Shown here in pieces: positions 12,165 to 22,869 of a DNA stretch of 64,000 bases. The stretch lies in assembly GCA_905221605.1 (NCBI GenBank), contig CAJNDS010001835.1:288101-352100 (forward strand), read 5' to 3'. The first letter of the stretch is position 1. Each line of letters begins with the position of its first letter. The translations under genes and the position numbers were made by a program. The DNA is from Symbiodinium natans (Eukaryota > Sar > Dinophyceae > Suessiales > Symbiodiniaceae). The notes under the pieces were generated by a model. The model saw only the letters and a program-made list of their open reading frames with translations, was not told where the DNA came from and searched no databases.

Positions 12165-12998
12165 CCTTACTGGTCGCAAGGATCCTTCAGCTGTTGTGCC
12201 AAGTCCAAGCGCGCGCAATGCTGTTCGGCAAACTTCACGATCTCGTATCGAGAGCCTTGCCGAGACTCCGAGACTGCACATGACCAGCAACTTGGTCCCA
12301 TTGGTGAGTGCAGGATTCGGACTGCAGACAAACGGCAATAGACTTCACGAAGACCACTTGACAGCTCCCGCTCCCTCGCTTCACGCGACTTCGGGACGAC
12401 CTGCCCTGCGTGAAATGGTTCGAAACAAGTTCCAGCGTTCCGGCCGACGGTGCACCTGCTGACCTACTACCTCTGCCCATGCTCTGCAACCCTAGGCCCT
12501 AGGCCTACTGCTGCACGCTGTCATTTTACTGAAGATCAGGAGGCATGCCAAACTGCTCGCACGAGCCATCTGGATCGTCCACTGTCAACACCTGCCCACT
12601 GCTCAATTCATGAAATGCGAAGAGGATCTTTTTTGGATGATTTGACTTCGCAGGCTCCCAACTCAGAAGCCAAGCCTGCACGATGCCTTCCTGCCTATCT
12701 GTGAGTCTCAGCAGCCTTCGCCCTGAGTCCGAAGCCTCCTGCGCAACAGGTAGAGCGAGAAAATCGAGTGCCAATGAGCATTCCTGAAGGTATCTAGCCT
12801 GCATTCTGGCCCAGCACCTATATCAACGTCAACTGAAAAGTGGCGAATGATGGCCTGCAGGCTGGAGACGGCGGCACCTGCCAATTCATGCCAATTCAAG
12901 CGTCGACTCAAAGGCTGAAGTCCGCTAACAGGAATCTGGAAGCCTGCTGTCGCAAGGAGGGCCAGGCAAAACTGGCCCAACACCGCCACAAGCGCCAT
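12165..12998 (-). CDS. Putative secreted protein, at least three exons, unrecognised
   Basis: The first exon begins at the ATG at 12998..12996 and encodes a typical signal peptide (MALVAVLGQFCLALLATAG). A second block at about 12530..12800 reads as normal protein (ALDFLALPVAQEASDSGRRL ... VLTVDDPDGSCEQFG) and ends at a GTAAAA donor after 12530. A third block at about 12170..12270 (RYEIVKFAEQHCARLDLAQQ) ends at a GTAAGG donor. Acceptor sites and phases between blocks were not fully reconciled, so the exon structure is approximate. The product probably enters the secretory pathway; its function is unknown. Further 3' exons may lie below 12165. Confidence 0.5.
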
Positions 12999-12999
12999 T

Positions 13000-13560
13000 C
13001 TCTTGCACCAACGCCATCGGTGTGCGAGTTGGGTTGGTGAGTCAACTCTGTTGCTGGCTGGTTGGCTACCCCATCCCCCAAGCCCATTGCGCCAAGAGTG
13101 TGTAGAACAGGGGCGCTCAACCTTTCCGAAGGATGTTGAGTACTATTGGTTGTGGATGCCACCGCTATGCTTTGAATCTGATCGGGACTGCTGGCTTCGA
13201 TATCTCCGATGCAACACACGGTGGAAGGCGTGGTCGCGAGTCTTGCAAGTAAGCACTGTGCACACATTTTGCTGATCTGCAGCAATTCGTCACTCCCCGC
13301 AATGCCTGGCTCAAGCCACAGGGAACATAGGGAACAAACATAACAACCCGTCCTTCCAGCAATTGGCCTGCTGGCCTCCATTGCCTCGCAAAAACTCACT
13401 CAAAGTTGCAGCTGGGTGGGTTGAATCTTGGTCTCTCGCGCTCACATCTCACCATATCACACAACTCGCTTTGCTCATGTGGCAGCCGGCCATTATGGGC
13501 ACGAGCAATGGGTTGTGACGAAGTTTGTTACAACACTATGCCTTGCAATGCTACCACAGG
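13000..13560. other. No assignable gene between secreted-protein exon and F-box-like gene
   Basis: Plus and minus frames both remain open over parts of this segment, without decisive codon bias. It probably holds upstream sequence of the gene starting at 12998 and the 3' flank of the gene ending at 13561. Confidence 0.4.
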
Positions 13561-14541
13561 TCACCTTGCGCTGGCACTGCTCGCAACAACATGTGGCTGG
13601 AGACACAGTGACGTCTCGCCGAAATGCCATGTGTCATCGGTCCGGGCCGGGGCATCGAAGGTAAAAAGCTCCAGATCTTCAGGATCAATACTGTCCTCCT
13701 CACTCATCTCGGCACTTTCCTCCCCTGACTCATCCTGTCGGTCATCTTCACCATCGCCGTAGATGTCGTAGTCCCACTCGTCTTGCCAACTGGATGACTC
13801 TTCCATCGAGTTCAAGCCGTCTTCGAAAGCATGCAGAAGCTCACCGAAAGAACGTAACTTCTTCATGGCTGGCTGCAAAATGGAAGCCAATGCAGTACGC
13901 ATGTCTCTTTCGGGCACGCCCCCGCAAGCAGTAATGCTGCAGTCTGGCCATTCGGAGGCATAGGAGCTCTTGACAACGCCACCCTCTGAACCAGTCCACA
14001 CTACTGCCAATGCCATTGAGCTTTGACCATCTGACGCCTCCTCCCGATTGCCGATGACCAAAATCCGGGCAGCCGGTGGGATTGGGCTGCCATCATAGAC
14101 ACTGCGCATAACGGCCCAGTATGCATCCCGTAAGCACCTGCTCGCTCCTCGTGGGTCAACCCTCTCCAACCGGAGCTTGCGCCCCATCGGTCCAGGTGGA
14201 ACCTGTGGCCCACCAACCCGCAGCTGCGCAAACTTGTAGACCTTCTCCCCTTTGTGAACCCCTTCTGTCTCAAAGCGGATGTTCTCAATGCCCGGCCGAG
14301 GCTCCAGAAATGCTTTCAGAAGACGTAGCGCGCCCTTGAAGACACCAGAACTAGAAGAGTGGCAAATACAGACCTCCGGACCATAGCCTGAAACCACGCG
14401 ATTTCGCGCAAATGTTTCAGAAGTCAAAATCGCCAAGAAGTCCCGGCAGCATGCCCGTGCTTGTGCATGGGATGCTAGTGGGACGCGTACCAATACCTCG
14501 ACCAAGGCCGAGCCAGACAGTTTCTGCCCCAAGGCTGCCAT
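13561..14541 (-). CDS. F-box-like protein with acidic C-terminal region
   Basis: One uninterrupted 326-codon frame from ATG at 14541 to a stop at 13561. Residues about 9-45 (ALVEVLVRVPL ... ARACCRDFLAILTSETFARN) resemble an F-box helix bundle, which in the family binds Skp1 in SCF ubiquitin ligases. This match is by eye and weak. The middle (about 60-230) is a mixed alpha/beta region without recognised motifs. Residues about 255-300 are very acidic (Glu/Asp/Ser runs). The unusual length of the open frame and the good composition support a real gene, possibly single-exon. No clear second domain was seen, so substrate and function are unknown. Confidence 0.6.
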   Translation of the reverse strand: MAALGQKLSGSALVEVLVRVPLASHAQARACCRDFLAILTSETFARNRVVSGYGPEVCICHSSSSGVFKGALRLLKAFLEPRPGIENIRFETEGVHKGEKVYKFAQLRVGGPQVPPGPMGRKLRLERVDPRGASRCLRDAYWAVMRSVYDGSPIPPAARILVIGNREEASDGQSSMALAVVWTGSEGGVVKSSYASEWPDCSITACGGVPERDMRTALASILQPAMKKLRSFGELLHAFEDGLNSMEESSSWQDEWDYDIYGDGEDDRQDESGEESAEMSEEDSIDPEDLELFTFDAPARTDDTWHFGETSLCLQPHVVASSASAR

Positions 14542-15740
14542 GGCTCTGCCACGCTAAACTTACTTAATGACAAGCCATGACCCTGTTCGGAGCATCCCAA
14601 CAAACTGAGCCGTTACATGTCTGCGATCTTGCTCATGTCTGCTCATGCTTGTGTTGCCCGCAAGGACTCACCAGGCTATGGTGACATAAGCTCTCAAAGT
14701 TTGAGCCCTTGAAACCCTAAAACCCGTCATACCAGTCCTAAACCCTAAGCCTAAGCCCTCGGTGACGTGGCAAGCCGAAAGTACCGGCACGCGGCCAAAT
14801 ATGTATCCGGAATGAATCTCCCAAGATCGTTTAGGGCCTAATTGCTTGAGCACTCATACAAAACAAGTAGAGGGTAATTTCGCACGAGGCTTAGGGTTCT
14901 TGCACCCTGCCGACGACTGTGCTTGGGCTTTCATCGCAAGGGCTTCGGACTTTTCAGGCTCCAGGCTCCAGATGCAGGGCTGCAACTCTCGGAACGGGCT
15001 TAGAATCTTACAGTGCCAAGCTTTGACCGATTCGTTGATTCGCAGTCGTACCCCACGGCCCCACACCCGGAAAAAGGTACCACGAAGAGCGACCAGGCCC
15101 CTTACCCCCATTTTTCAAGGGAGGTCCTCAGCATGATACCAACCCCAATGCAAAAGTAGCAAGTTGTAAGGACGCCAGTATGACACCAGTGCGGGCCTGG
15201 CCTTGCTTCCAGCCGGCACTGGCCTCAACTTGAGGTGTCACGGAACCGAAGAGAGAAACAACAAAAAGAACAAATGGTCCAAGAGTTGCTTAGGGCTGCA
15301 GGCAAGCAGCGAACCGGAGTCCGTGGCCAAAAAGGAGTTCAAGACCTAGCTGCCAGCAATGACGTTGCACACAAGAGCAGGTCTTCATGATTTGTCTGAA
15401 GCTCGGCAGCACATTTATCCGTTTCGGGAACAAACGCTTAGAGTCAAAAAGCACGCGTAGTCCAAAAGCGAAGGTGCAGAGAGCAAAGCGTCAGTGACTG
15501 GCTGGAAGAGACTTTCTCACCTACCCTTTCGCCGAGCGAGGTGAGCGCTCAGCGGGCTTCGGACAGGCGGATGTCATCGACTCATACTTGAAGTGCTTGA
15601 TAGTGCTTGTGTCCTGGAATCCTTTCGGCCAACTCGGCAAGGAGCTGAGACCACGTCATTGGTCATGGCAGTTATTTACAGTGTTTTGAGTACCACAATC
15701 TCCCCACGTTTGTCTGTTTGCGACCGGTGCATCACGTCTG
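14542..15740. other. Gene-poor interval with decayed telomere-like motifs
   Basis: No convincing exon. Degenerate CCCTAAA motifs occur at about 14711..14726 and 14737..14760. A weak minus frame at about 14854..15110 is unsupported. Confidence 0.5.
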
Positions 15741-15749
15741 CGCGTTGCC

Positions 15750-15982
15750 ATGGCTGAGTTGTTGGACACAGAGTAAGTTTGGCATTTCCAGCACGCAACA
15801 GACCTTGAAGAAATCTCCCGGTGCTCCACCACCCGCCCCCGGCCCACATCATGATCATCAAGGACCGCATGTACTACGCCCAGCTCATGCATCATTCAAT
15901 CATATCAAGAATCAAGAAGCTGAACGCGGAAGCAGGCCTGCAAACGCTTCAATCCAATTCAAACCGCTCGAGATGCCCCTAG
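15750..15982 (+). CDS. Plus-strand exon pair with very short intron, unrecognised protein
   Basis: ATG at 15750 opens MAELLDTE, followed by GTAAGT at 15773. If an AAG acceptor at 15808..15810 is used, the frame continues in phase into LPVLHHPPPAHIMIIKDRMY and a helical basic stretch, with TAG at 15980..15982. Fourteen consecutive codons (ATC ATG ATC ATC AAG GAC...) end in G or C, a strong coding sign. The implied intron is only 38 nt. The true gene may continue through a donor before the TAG. No domain was recognised. A minus-strand frame over the same bases is weaker. Confidence 0.42.
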
Positions 15983-15984
15983 GC

Positions 15985-16955
15985 CGCGGCAGATACTTTG
16001 ACCTGGCACAGCAACATCTTGTCCGACACGTTTCCATACTGGTGAGCCGGATCTGCCGGATGACTTTTACTGTGCAACTTGTGGGTAGCTACTGCTTGGG
16101 TCTAACGCTGTCGGCCCTCAGCGAACCCATGACAAGTGCCAGCCTTCAGGGAGGACTCCATCTCTGCAAGCTCCTGGGGCCCCTCTTCAAGCGCCAGTTC
16201 GCCCTCGAAGCCTGCAGCTGCGACGAGGCGAGTTCCGAAAACCCCTCGGGCCCTCGGGCTTTTTTCGTCAGCTGCTTCAGAAATCATTTAAGGCAGATCG
16301 TGCCGCAAGACTAGATCCGGCTCCGGCCTGCTGCAATGAGCCTTGCAGCTTGAAGATCAGCCTCTTGGAGCAGGGATCCAGTCCGGGATGCTGGAGTCAG
16401 CTACCAGGCAAGTGCTTAATGTGTTGCGCTTTTTGGGACATGGAAGTCCACTTCGTGCAAGCGGGCCCCTATCAATCGCAAGGTCAAGAATTGTGGGGTG
16501 TTCCTATGGCAAATCAATAGTTTACAAGTGCACACAGTCATGCACCACATGTTGTCAAACTGCTGATGCGCCTTGCCGAAGGCACGGCCTTTGGCGTTTT
16601 GTACCACGAAGCGCAAGGAATCACCTTAGGTTGCTCAGACCAACAAGACGCTACAAGCATGATCGAAAGGACACTGCTCGAAGTCATCTACATTTTACTC
16701 GTTGCTACATTGCAACAGGGTGTATGGGCCACCGTTGGCCGTGTTGGTTCGTGCACGGTTCAAGAAGAAGTGCGTTTTAACCCACGTCTGCCAGTCTTCT
16801 CGCATATGTGGCGGATTTGAGGACGCAAATCGTGACCCAAAAATTAGGGAGAAAATTGCTTGGAAATTACATTACGAACACCGAAACGCCTAAACCTTGA
16901 TTCTTGAAACAAAACAGCAATATAACACATCGTTTCTTTCAGGTCGCTTAACTCA
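15985..16955. other. No firm gene; weak minus-strand candidate at 16102..16287
   Basis: A 61-codon minus-strand frame (FEGELALEEGPQELAEMESS) could be an exon. The plus frame here is also open. The rest shows no coding signal. Confidence 0.35.
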
Positions 16956-16964
16956 GAATTGCAA

Positions 16965-17385
16965 AACGCTGTAAATACCATTGTTTTGGGCATGGTCACC
17001 AAGGCGTGGACGCTTGTGACAACGTGTCTTGTTTCACCTCCGTGCGCACAACGAAGTCAAAACGCTGTAAATACCACTGTTTGGGCATGGTCGCCAAGAG
17101 CATGGACGCTTGTGACAACGTGTTTTGTTCCACATCCTTGCCCAGTATGTTGGGCATTGTCGCCACACGCATGGACGCTTGTGACAACATGTCGTTTTTC
17201 CACATCCTTGCGCAGTATGTTGTACAAATAAGCCAAAACGGGCATTGTCGACAAAGGAATGGACGCTTGTGACAACGTATCTTGTTCCACATCAGGACGT
17301 TGTACAAGGAGGCGAACGCTTGCACAGTATGTTGTACAAAGGAGCGAAAACGCTGTCAATGCCAGTGCTTTGGGCATGGACGCAA
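16965..17385. repeat. Imperfect tandem repeat (units about 70-96 bp)
   Basis: The core GGACGCTTGTGACAAC recurs at about 17008, 17104, 17173 and 17261. It is flanked by repeated blocks including AAACGCTGTAAATACCA, TTGTTCCACATC and CAGTATGTTGTACAAA. Unit spacing varies (about 96, 69 and 88 bp), so copies have diverged or lost parts. It is followed by C-rich sequence at 17405..17455. Confidence 0.85.
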
Positions 17386-17504
17386 ATTGAAGAACGTTCT
17401 TATGCCCCCCCACCCCCCGTCCCAACCACCCCCCAACCCCCGCCCCCGCCCAAAACGCAACAAAAAACCATAAAAACAAACAAAACTACGCGGCCAACCG
17501 TGGC

Positions 17505-18870
17505 CTGGACGCCAACTACAGACATGGGCTTCAAGCTGCCATCAGGCAAGATGCTGTGAGACATCTGCAGCTCGTCTGTGTGATTCCATGTGAGGTTCTT
17601 GGCGTCGCTGACAGGCTTCGTCTGGAACTTGGTGTCCTATGCCACCAGCAAATAAGCAGTATTGTCCGCAAAGGCTGCAATGTATTGGTGAGTGTTGGAC
17701 AGGATCTGTCCTTGCCAACGACTTCCACGACACCTTTGCTCAAGCCCAACTGATAATGCCACAGTAGAATTCTGTGGGCCCAATTCCCTTCCACATTTCG
17801 GCAGGCAAGCTGCATGAGAGCGCTTCGCTGTCCTTAGTTGCGCACATAAACCTGCAATACAGGCATTCAAGAATCAATCTCACAGACCACGCGAACTGAC
17901 TTTCCTACCTTCGAACCTCTGCTTGCATCGGTTCGCTGGTCCAGGCCGCCATCCCTTCGGGCGCAAACCAGTACCAGAAAGCACCGACACCTGTACAGGG
18001 GGGGGCGCTACGCCTACGCAACGCCACTGGTGTCCTTGCCGCAAGCACACAGTTGGTGCGCTGCCTGGAGCTGGTAGATCAGCATGGACATCTTGGTGAT
18101 GAGCGCACTTGTGCCAGTCTTGGATTCCTGCGCAGGCGTCTGAACCCAAAGGACCTGCCTGCTCCTCCCCTCACGTGGCCTCCGCACCAAGTTCGCGCAA
18201 CTTGGCTTCTGCATCTGCACAGCGCTTGGAGACGTCCTGGAGACGAAGACAGCAGCAACGCGACTACGACCACCGGTGCTGTCGGAGGTCGCTACACTTG
18301 CTCTGTACCTGTCAGGGATGAAGAAGCGAGGAGCAGCCCCTGAAAGGCTGCACAGAGACGTCGGCACAAAGTTCCCGCGGCTGAGAAAATAATTCAGTCT
18401 CCAACATAGCTAACTACTATGACGTCTAGCCGTCATCCTAGCAACCGAGCGCCAAGAAGGAACCTAGTCCCTGCCCTGTGCACGGAGCTGCAGTCCAACA
18501 GCTCGACCCGCAAGGCATCGTAGGCTTCACGCTGCACTTCCTCGTCACGTTTTGCACCGTACCTTCGTGCGATGATTTGAACAAATATGCCTGGTTCGTG
18601 TGATTGGCACAGTCGAACAGGCCCGAACAGATGCTTCCTGCCACAGTGCTTGCAAAGCTCGGCAATCTTCTCATTGGCTGCCTTGAGCTCCTCATCACCT
18701 TTTCTCAGCTGTAACTGCGCTCCGAGCTCCGATAGGAAGGGTGCATACTACTGGTAGAGGGCTTTGAGATGTGTTGAAGCATGCCACCGAGATTCGTTTG
18801 GATATTGCAGTCTGGAGCTTCTGCAGGGCGGCAATGACAAGCCTGTCATCAACTCCGAAACCACGGCCAT
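17505..18870 (-). CDS. Coiled-coil protein with C2-like segment, multi-exon
   Basis: Exons read from the sequence: about 18795..18860 (ALQKLQTAISKRI), 18475..18726 (84 codons, phase 0; ELKAANEKIAELCKH, then YDALRVELLDCSS), 18180..18236 (19 codons; CADAEAKLRELGAE), 18023..18127 (35 codons; SALITKMSMLIYQLQAAHQL) and 17505..17636 (44 codons; TKFQTKPVSDAKNLTWNHT). The 18475, 18180 and 17505 exons fit phase-0 GC donors; 18023 fits a GT donor. Acceptors are CAG, GAG or TAG. Heptad-like helices indicate a coiled coil. The last exon resembles the strand pair of a C2 domain ending in the usual xWN motif; C2 domains bind membrane lipids, often with calcium. That assignment is tentative. An exon between 17640 and 18020 is probably missing from this list. 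Confidence 0.55.
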
Positions 18871-18874
18871 TAGT

Positions 18875-19860
18875 GATGCTACGACTGTTCCCTATCACTC
18901 TTACTCCTGTTCTTACCGCGGCTGACGCTCACAGCTTGTGTAATTATGGCTGGTTTGTTAGCCGGCGATTAAAAGTACTGAGCTCTGCTGGAGGACAACT
19001 CTTCCTTGCCTCGGTGCGTCCTCGGGCCGAGCGCTGGCACTGGTCAGATCCTTGCAGAGTTGAGCCCCCACGTTCAGCTGGGCACAAATGACCGCTTACG
19101 AGGGCCCTTGAGGGGCTTGATACAGAGTTGTGCCCGTTGTTCTTTCTCCGAATTGCGAGAAATCATGATGGAAAGAACACCGGGAAGAACAATGGGACAT
19201 TCCTCAACTTCAACGCTGCCCTTTTGCCTGTTGCCCACCCTTGGGCCCCTTGGGCCCCTTGGAAGGTTGGTTGACTGAAGTCATGAAGACAAGAGGCAGG
19301 ATCTGGAAGGTGGATCTGCTCCTGCGGCAGCTAAATTCATTGTGGCTAAGCAGTTCATCCTGGCTCTTCACATCCGGAGTCATCTGATGACACGCTAAGT
19401 GATACCCGCCCAGATGCATCCAGGAGTCTAGAAAATCTGCCAGCACCAGCGGAATTCCTCTCAGCAGGTCCTCACAAGCAGCAGCCCCGCTGAGAGAAGA
19501 GAGAGAGAGAGAGACAGAGAAGAGAAGAGAGAAAGAGCGAAGAGTGGGAGAGAAGAGAGAGATTGAGAGGACAGAAACAGAGAGAGAGAGAGAGGTAGGG
19601 TTTGAAAAAGCGGCGCAAAACTTCCGAGCCCTCAATGAAACCAAACTAACCAAACCCATGAAGCCCACGAATGCCAATCCTAGACTTTCAGCACACCAAA
19701 CCCTTGAACAATCGCTATGCCGCTATGCATCCTAAACCCTGACCGACTGTCGTAAAGTCATGTAAAGTGACAGCCCGAAACCCGATGCATTGACACGCGC
19801 CTCCGGGTGTGTTTTCCAGTGCGGGATGTATGGCTAAAAGCTTTAATAAGAACAACAGCA
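18875..19860. other. No firm gene; contains GA microsatellite
   Basis: A possible exon at about 19020..19110 on the minus strand (AQLNVGAQLCKDLTSAS) may belong to the coiled-coil gene upstream. The rest is non-coding in appearance, with a GAGA-rich tract at 19492..19597. Confidence 0.4.
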
Positions 19861-19862
19861 TG

Positions 19863-20340
19863 TCACCACTTCTGTATGCGCTTGTCAACAGGTCCTCCCG
19901 TCGTTTGACCTCTGCCTGGCTGCAGAAGCGGTGAGGTGGATGTCAAGAGCTTCAAGAAGCTGCACACAAAAACAGCTGCCGAAAAAGTTGTGCCCAATGT
20001 TTCCATCCCGCATACCTTGGGCTGATTCTTGCTGCCTGAGTCGTGGTGCACTTGGCATAGGCATCGGCGAGCTCCTGTCCAGCATGCACCACCCGGCAAG
20101 CACTGGCAAAACCCGCGCCTTAGTTTCGACTTGAAGGGACGGCAAGTGACAAGCATACGCGGGGGTCGATGGCTTCAAACCTGGGCGTTCCAGCAACGAG
20201 TTCCACATATGCGCAAGCTTGGTCTGTCCCTGAGTTCGCACTCAAAGTCGTGAGCAGTTTTCCCCTTCTACAAGCCACCTCTAGACGGATACCGGAGGCA
20301 ATTGCAACTTGCCAGACCTTTTCTTCTCTGCGGCTTCAGT
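19863..20340 (-). CDS. Three-exon reading frame directly behind RPS3, unrecognised
   Basis: Exon a (to 20159, GTATGC donor; YVELVAGTPRFEAIDPR), exon b (20074..20016, CAG acceptor, GTATGC donor; ELADAYAKCTTTQAARISP) and exon c (19959..19863, CAG acceptor; ends GGPVDKRIQKW then TGA). Phases agree: 0 between a and b, 2 between b and c. The introns are 84 and 56 nt. The odd point is the 5' side: the frame of exon a is open back to about 20340 but has no ATG, meets an in-frame TGA just upstream, and RPS3 ends at 20367. So the start exon is missing, lies elsewhere, or this is a remnant. No domain was recognised. Confidence 0.5.
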
Positions 20341-20366
20341 CCAATCACCCATCGTGGGCCGCTGCT

Positions 20367-21461
20367 TCAGTAGCCTCCATCGCCACCTTGATTGTCATAG
20401 CCACCGTACTGCTCCTCCTGAACAGCAAGCGCAACGGTTTGCCATGAACATACATTCGGACAGCCGACGGAGTCAGCTGCATGGAAGCACGAGCTTCTCA
20501 AAGACCATGCACGCGGTGACAACATGTGAATGGAGAAGGTGGCAAGGCGTGCTGAGGCTGTCGTAGTGACAGGAACTGAAAACTTTAACGACGGCTCCTC
20601 TGACAACAATCAGTTGAAGAAAACTGCAAAAAAAGTGCTTACAAAGCTCCTGCGGTGGCATCATCATCGGCGTCTCATCCTTGGGCTCATGGACGATCAC
20701 GTTATCAGGAAGCTGCATCTTTGGTCCCATCTTGCCCTCTGGATCATGCGACATCATGATCTTCACCTGGGTCACTGCTGAATCTGCTGACATACTCGTG
20801 TCGCGATCTGCTACCAGTAACGATGACGAGTACTGTTTCGACCGTTTGTGAATGTTTGTGATTGTTTTAGCAGCAGAAGCAGGCAAGCAGGCAGCGCGCG
20901 CGCCTTGATGCCAATGGTTCCCTGTCGCATCTGCACGTGTCGGACAGCCTCCGAGATGTAGTGACGCTTCGGCTCACCGGTGGAGATCAAATAGCCCTGC
21001 CTGAACTTCATGGCCTTTGCTCGCTGGGCACGAAGCTTGCCACTGATGATGACTTCAACACCCTTGGCTCCGTTCTCCATGATGAACCGCAAGACTCCAT
21101 AGCATGCACGCCTCACGGCGAGGCCTCCGATGAGCTTGAAGCGCAAGGACTCGCACTGCGCCATGGCGCAGCTGGCACGATTCTCCACACGCTCGGCAAA
21201 AAGCTCCACGCTGTTCTCCGGGAATCCAAAGCGCTTCTGCACCAGGGCTGTCAGCTCTCGGATGCGGCGCCCTTTCTCACCAAGAACCTCCCGAGTTCTT
21301 GTTGCGCGAATGATGATCTCGGTTCGGATCGGTGTCACTCGAACCTCCACACCGGCATAGCCGTCTTCGCCGAGAGTGCGGGCCAAGAACTCATTGAGCT
21401 CCGCATTGAACACTCCGTCTGCGACGAACTTCCTCTTCTTGGACACCTGACCAGCGCTCAT
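20367..21461 (-). CDS. RPS3: 40S ribosomal protein S3 (uS3), three exons
   Basis: Small-subunit ribosomal protein uS3, at the mRNA entry tunnel of the cytosolic ribosome. Exon 1, 21461..20904 (186 codons, starts [16 protein letters not shown]); exon 2, 20766..20650 (39 codons, [22 protein letters not shown]); exon 3, 20417..20367 ([14 protein letters not shown] then TGA). The joined protein is 241 residues, close to the 243 of human RPS3. The N-terminal KH domain contains [11 protein letters not shown] (about 60-70), and the C-terminal S3 domain contains [20 protein letters not shown] (about 108-127). Intron 1 (137 nt) starts GC and ends CAG; intron 2 (232 nt) fits a GA start and CAG end. No relict spliced-leader sequence was seen upstream. 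Identity is certain; only the second donor is open. Confidence 0.97.
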
Positions 21462-21932
21462 TCTTCACAGGAAGCGGCCACACGGAAAGGACTTGAGCCT
21501 GGATACCGCTGCGGCAAAACCATAAGGTATCATCTTGAACATATCTTCAACAACATGGAGCACCTGAAATCACTTTGGATCACGCAGTTGTTCCTGACTT
21601 TCAAACGGGTATGCAATGGTATGTCTGGTCCATTATCTGAAGGCGTCCTGTGATGTGGCGACAACAAGGAGACAAAGAACGGTAGCGAACATGTGCGAAA
21701 CTCTAGGCATGTTCTCCATTTCCAGTACTGTAAACCTCACGTTTTCTCATTCGGGCCTCCTCGAGGCGCTCTGCCTCTGTCGCAAGGAGCTCTGCAGCTG
21801 TGAGCTCCGGTGCTGCCTCCTGGAAGAAAAAAACGGATACAGCGGGGCGCGCGCAGCGCATTCAGCACATGCAAGTAGCAGAAGTATGAGACAGGCAACC
21901 AAAACGATGCAATAACAATGATGGCCGTCGTC

Positions 21933-22034
21933 GCGGGTGGCGGGTGGCGGGTGGCGGGTGGCGGGTGGCGGGTGGCGGGTGGCGGGTGGCGGGTGGCGGG
22001 TGGCGGGTGGCGGGTGGCGGGTGGCGGGTGGCGG
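21933..22034. repeat. Perfect heptanucleotide tandem repeat (GCGGGTG)14
   Basis: Fourteen exact copies of GCGGGTG plus a four-base partial copy. All six frames are open across it, which creates long artificial reading frames on both strands. It lies upstream of RPS3 and downstream of the 22.3-kb candidate. Confidence 0.97.
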
Positions 22035-22274
22035 TCGTACTGGTGGCCACGTGGCGGCGTCAGGGATGGCGGCACGGGGGCCTTAAAAGGTATTGGACCT
22101 CTTGGACGAACCAATTACCTCGAAAAACCGACAAGCCAAAAACACGGCACCTACCATCATAACACAGGACAGCAAGGCAAGGGTCTGAAAAAATGACGGA
22201 GCAGCTCAATCTCAGCAGTCTTTACTCTAGAATGACCCAGCCCTGTGTTCCTTGCATGTAAACAGTAAATACTC

Positions 22275-22589
22275 TTATGTGAAGCGTTGACTGTTCTTTT
22301 CTGTCATGTCCCCTGAAGCGGTTTGCTTGGACTCTTGTGTGCTGAAATGCTCCTGCGCCAGGACTCCACAACATGCGATACTCCACAGGAAGCTTAACTT
22401 CGCCCATGCACTGGATGTCGCGACATCTATAAGCTTGCCTTCGCACCCCATCCTACAACCGCAGGCGCAAGCTCTTGAAATTTGGTCATCCCATTGTCCT
22501 CGCGCCGTCTCAGTTGGTCCTGTGGGGCAAGACGTATATGTGGCGGTACCAAGATGCGCACGTGGAACGACGATGTGCTTGCCTACCAA
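22275..22589 (-). CDS. Candidate small protein or exon, unrecognised
   Basis: A 104-codon frame whose second half has G/C-ending codons and good composition (DVATSSAWAKLSFLWSIACC, then a polar tail ending TEKNSQRFT). The hydrophobic run SFLWSIACCGVL could be a membrane segment. A shifted minus frame over the same bases is also open. No family was recognised. Confidence 0.35.
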   Translation of the reverse strand: MVGKHIVVPRAHLGTATYTSCPTGPTETARGQWDDQISRACACGCRMGCEGKLIDVATSSAWAKLSFLWSIACCGVLAQEHFSTQESKQTASGDMTEKNSQRFT

Positions 22590-22869
22590 AACCTACAAAG
22601 AACAGCACGAAAGCAAGATGATGCCGCTGTATGCCAATTTTATTCCGCACCGGAGCAAAAAGGCATCTGAATCGCAGCCATGCGAGTAGATGCAGGTGCA
22701 TTGGCGACCCTCTGAGCTAGGCGGAGGCGCCTCAAGCTTTGACAAGCTTTCTTTGACTTCAGAAAGCTCGGCCACTTTCCTGAGCAGCAGCAGGCATGTC
22801 TCACTTCATGGGGCAGCAAAGCATTCACAAGGGCCCAGCTCCTGCACAACAAGTACTCCCTGCAAGAAA

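Noticed and set aside
16965-22034. Possible CRISPR-like arrays
   Set aside because: The repeats are contiguous or unevenly spaced minisatellites without uniform unique spacers; the context is eukaryotic.
21737-22196. Open frames with repeated heptapeptides on both strands
   Set aside because: They are pure read-through of the GCGGGTG repeat, which has no stop in any frame.
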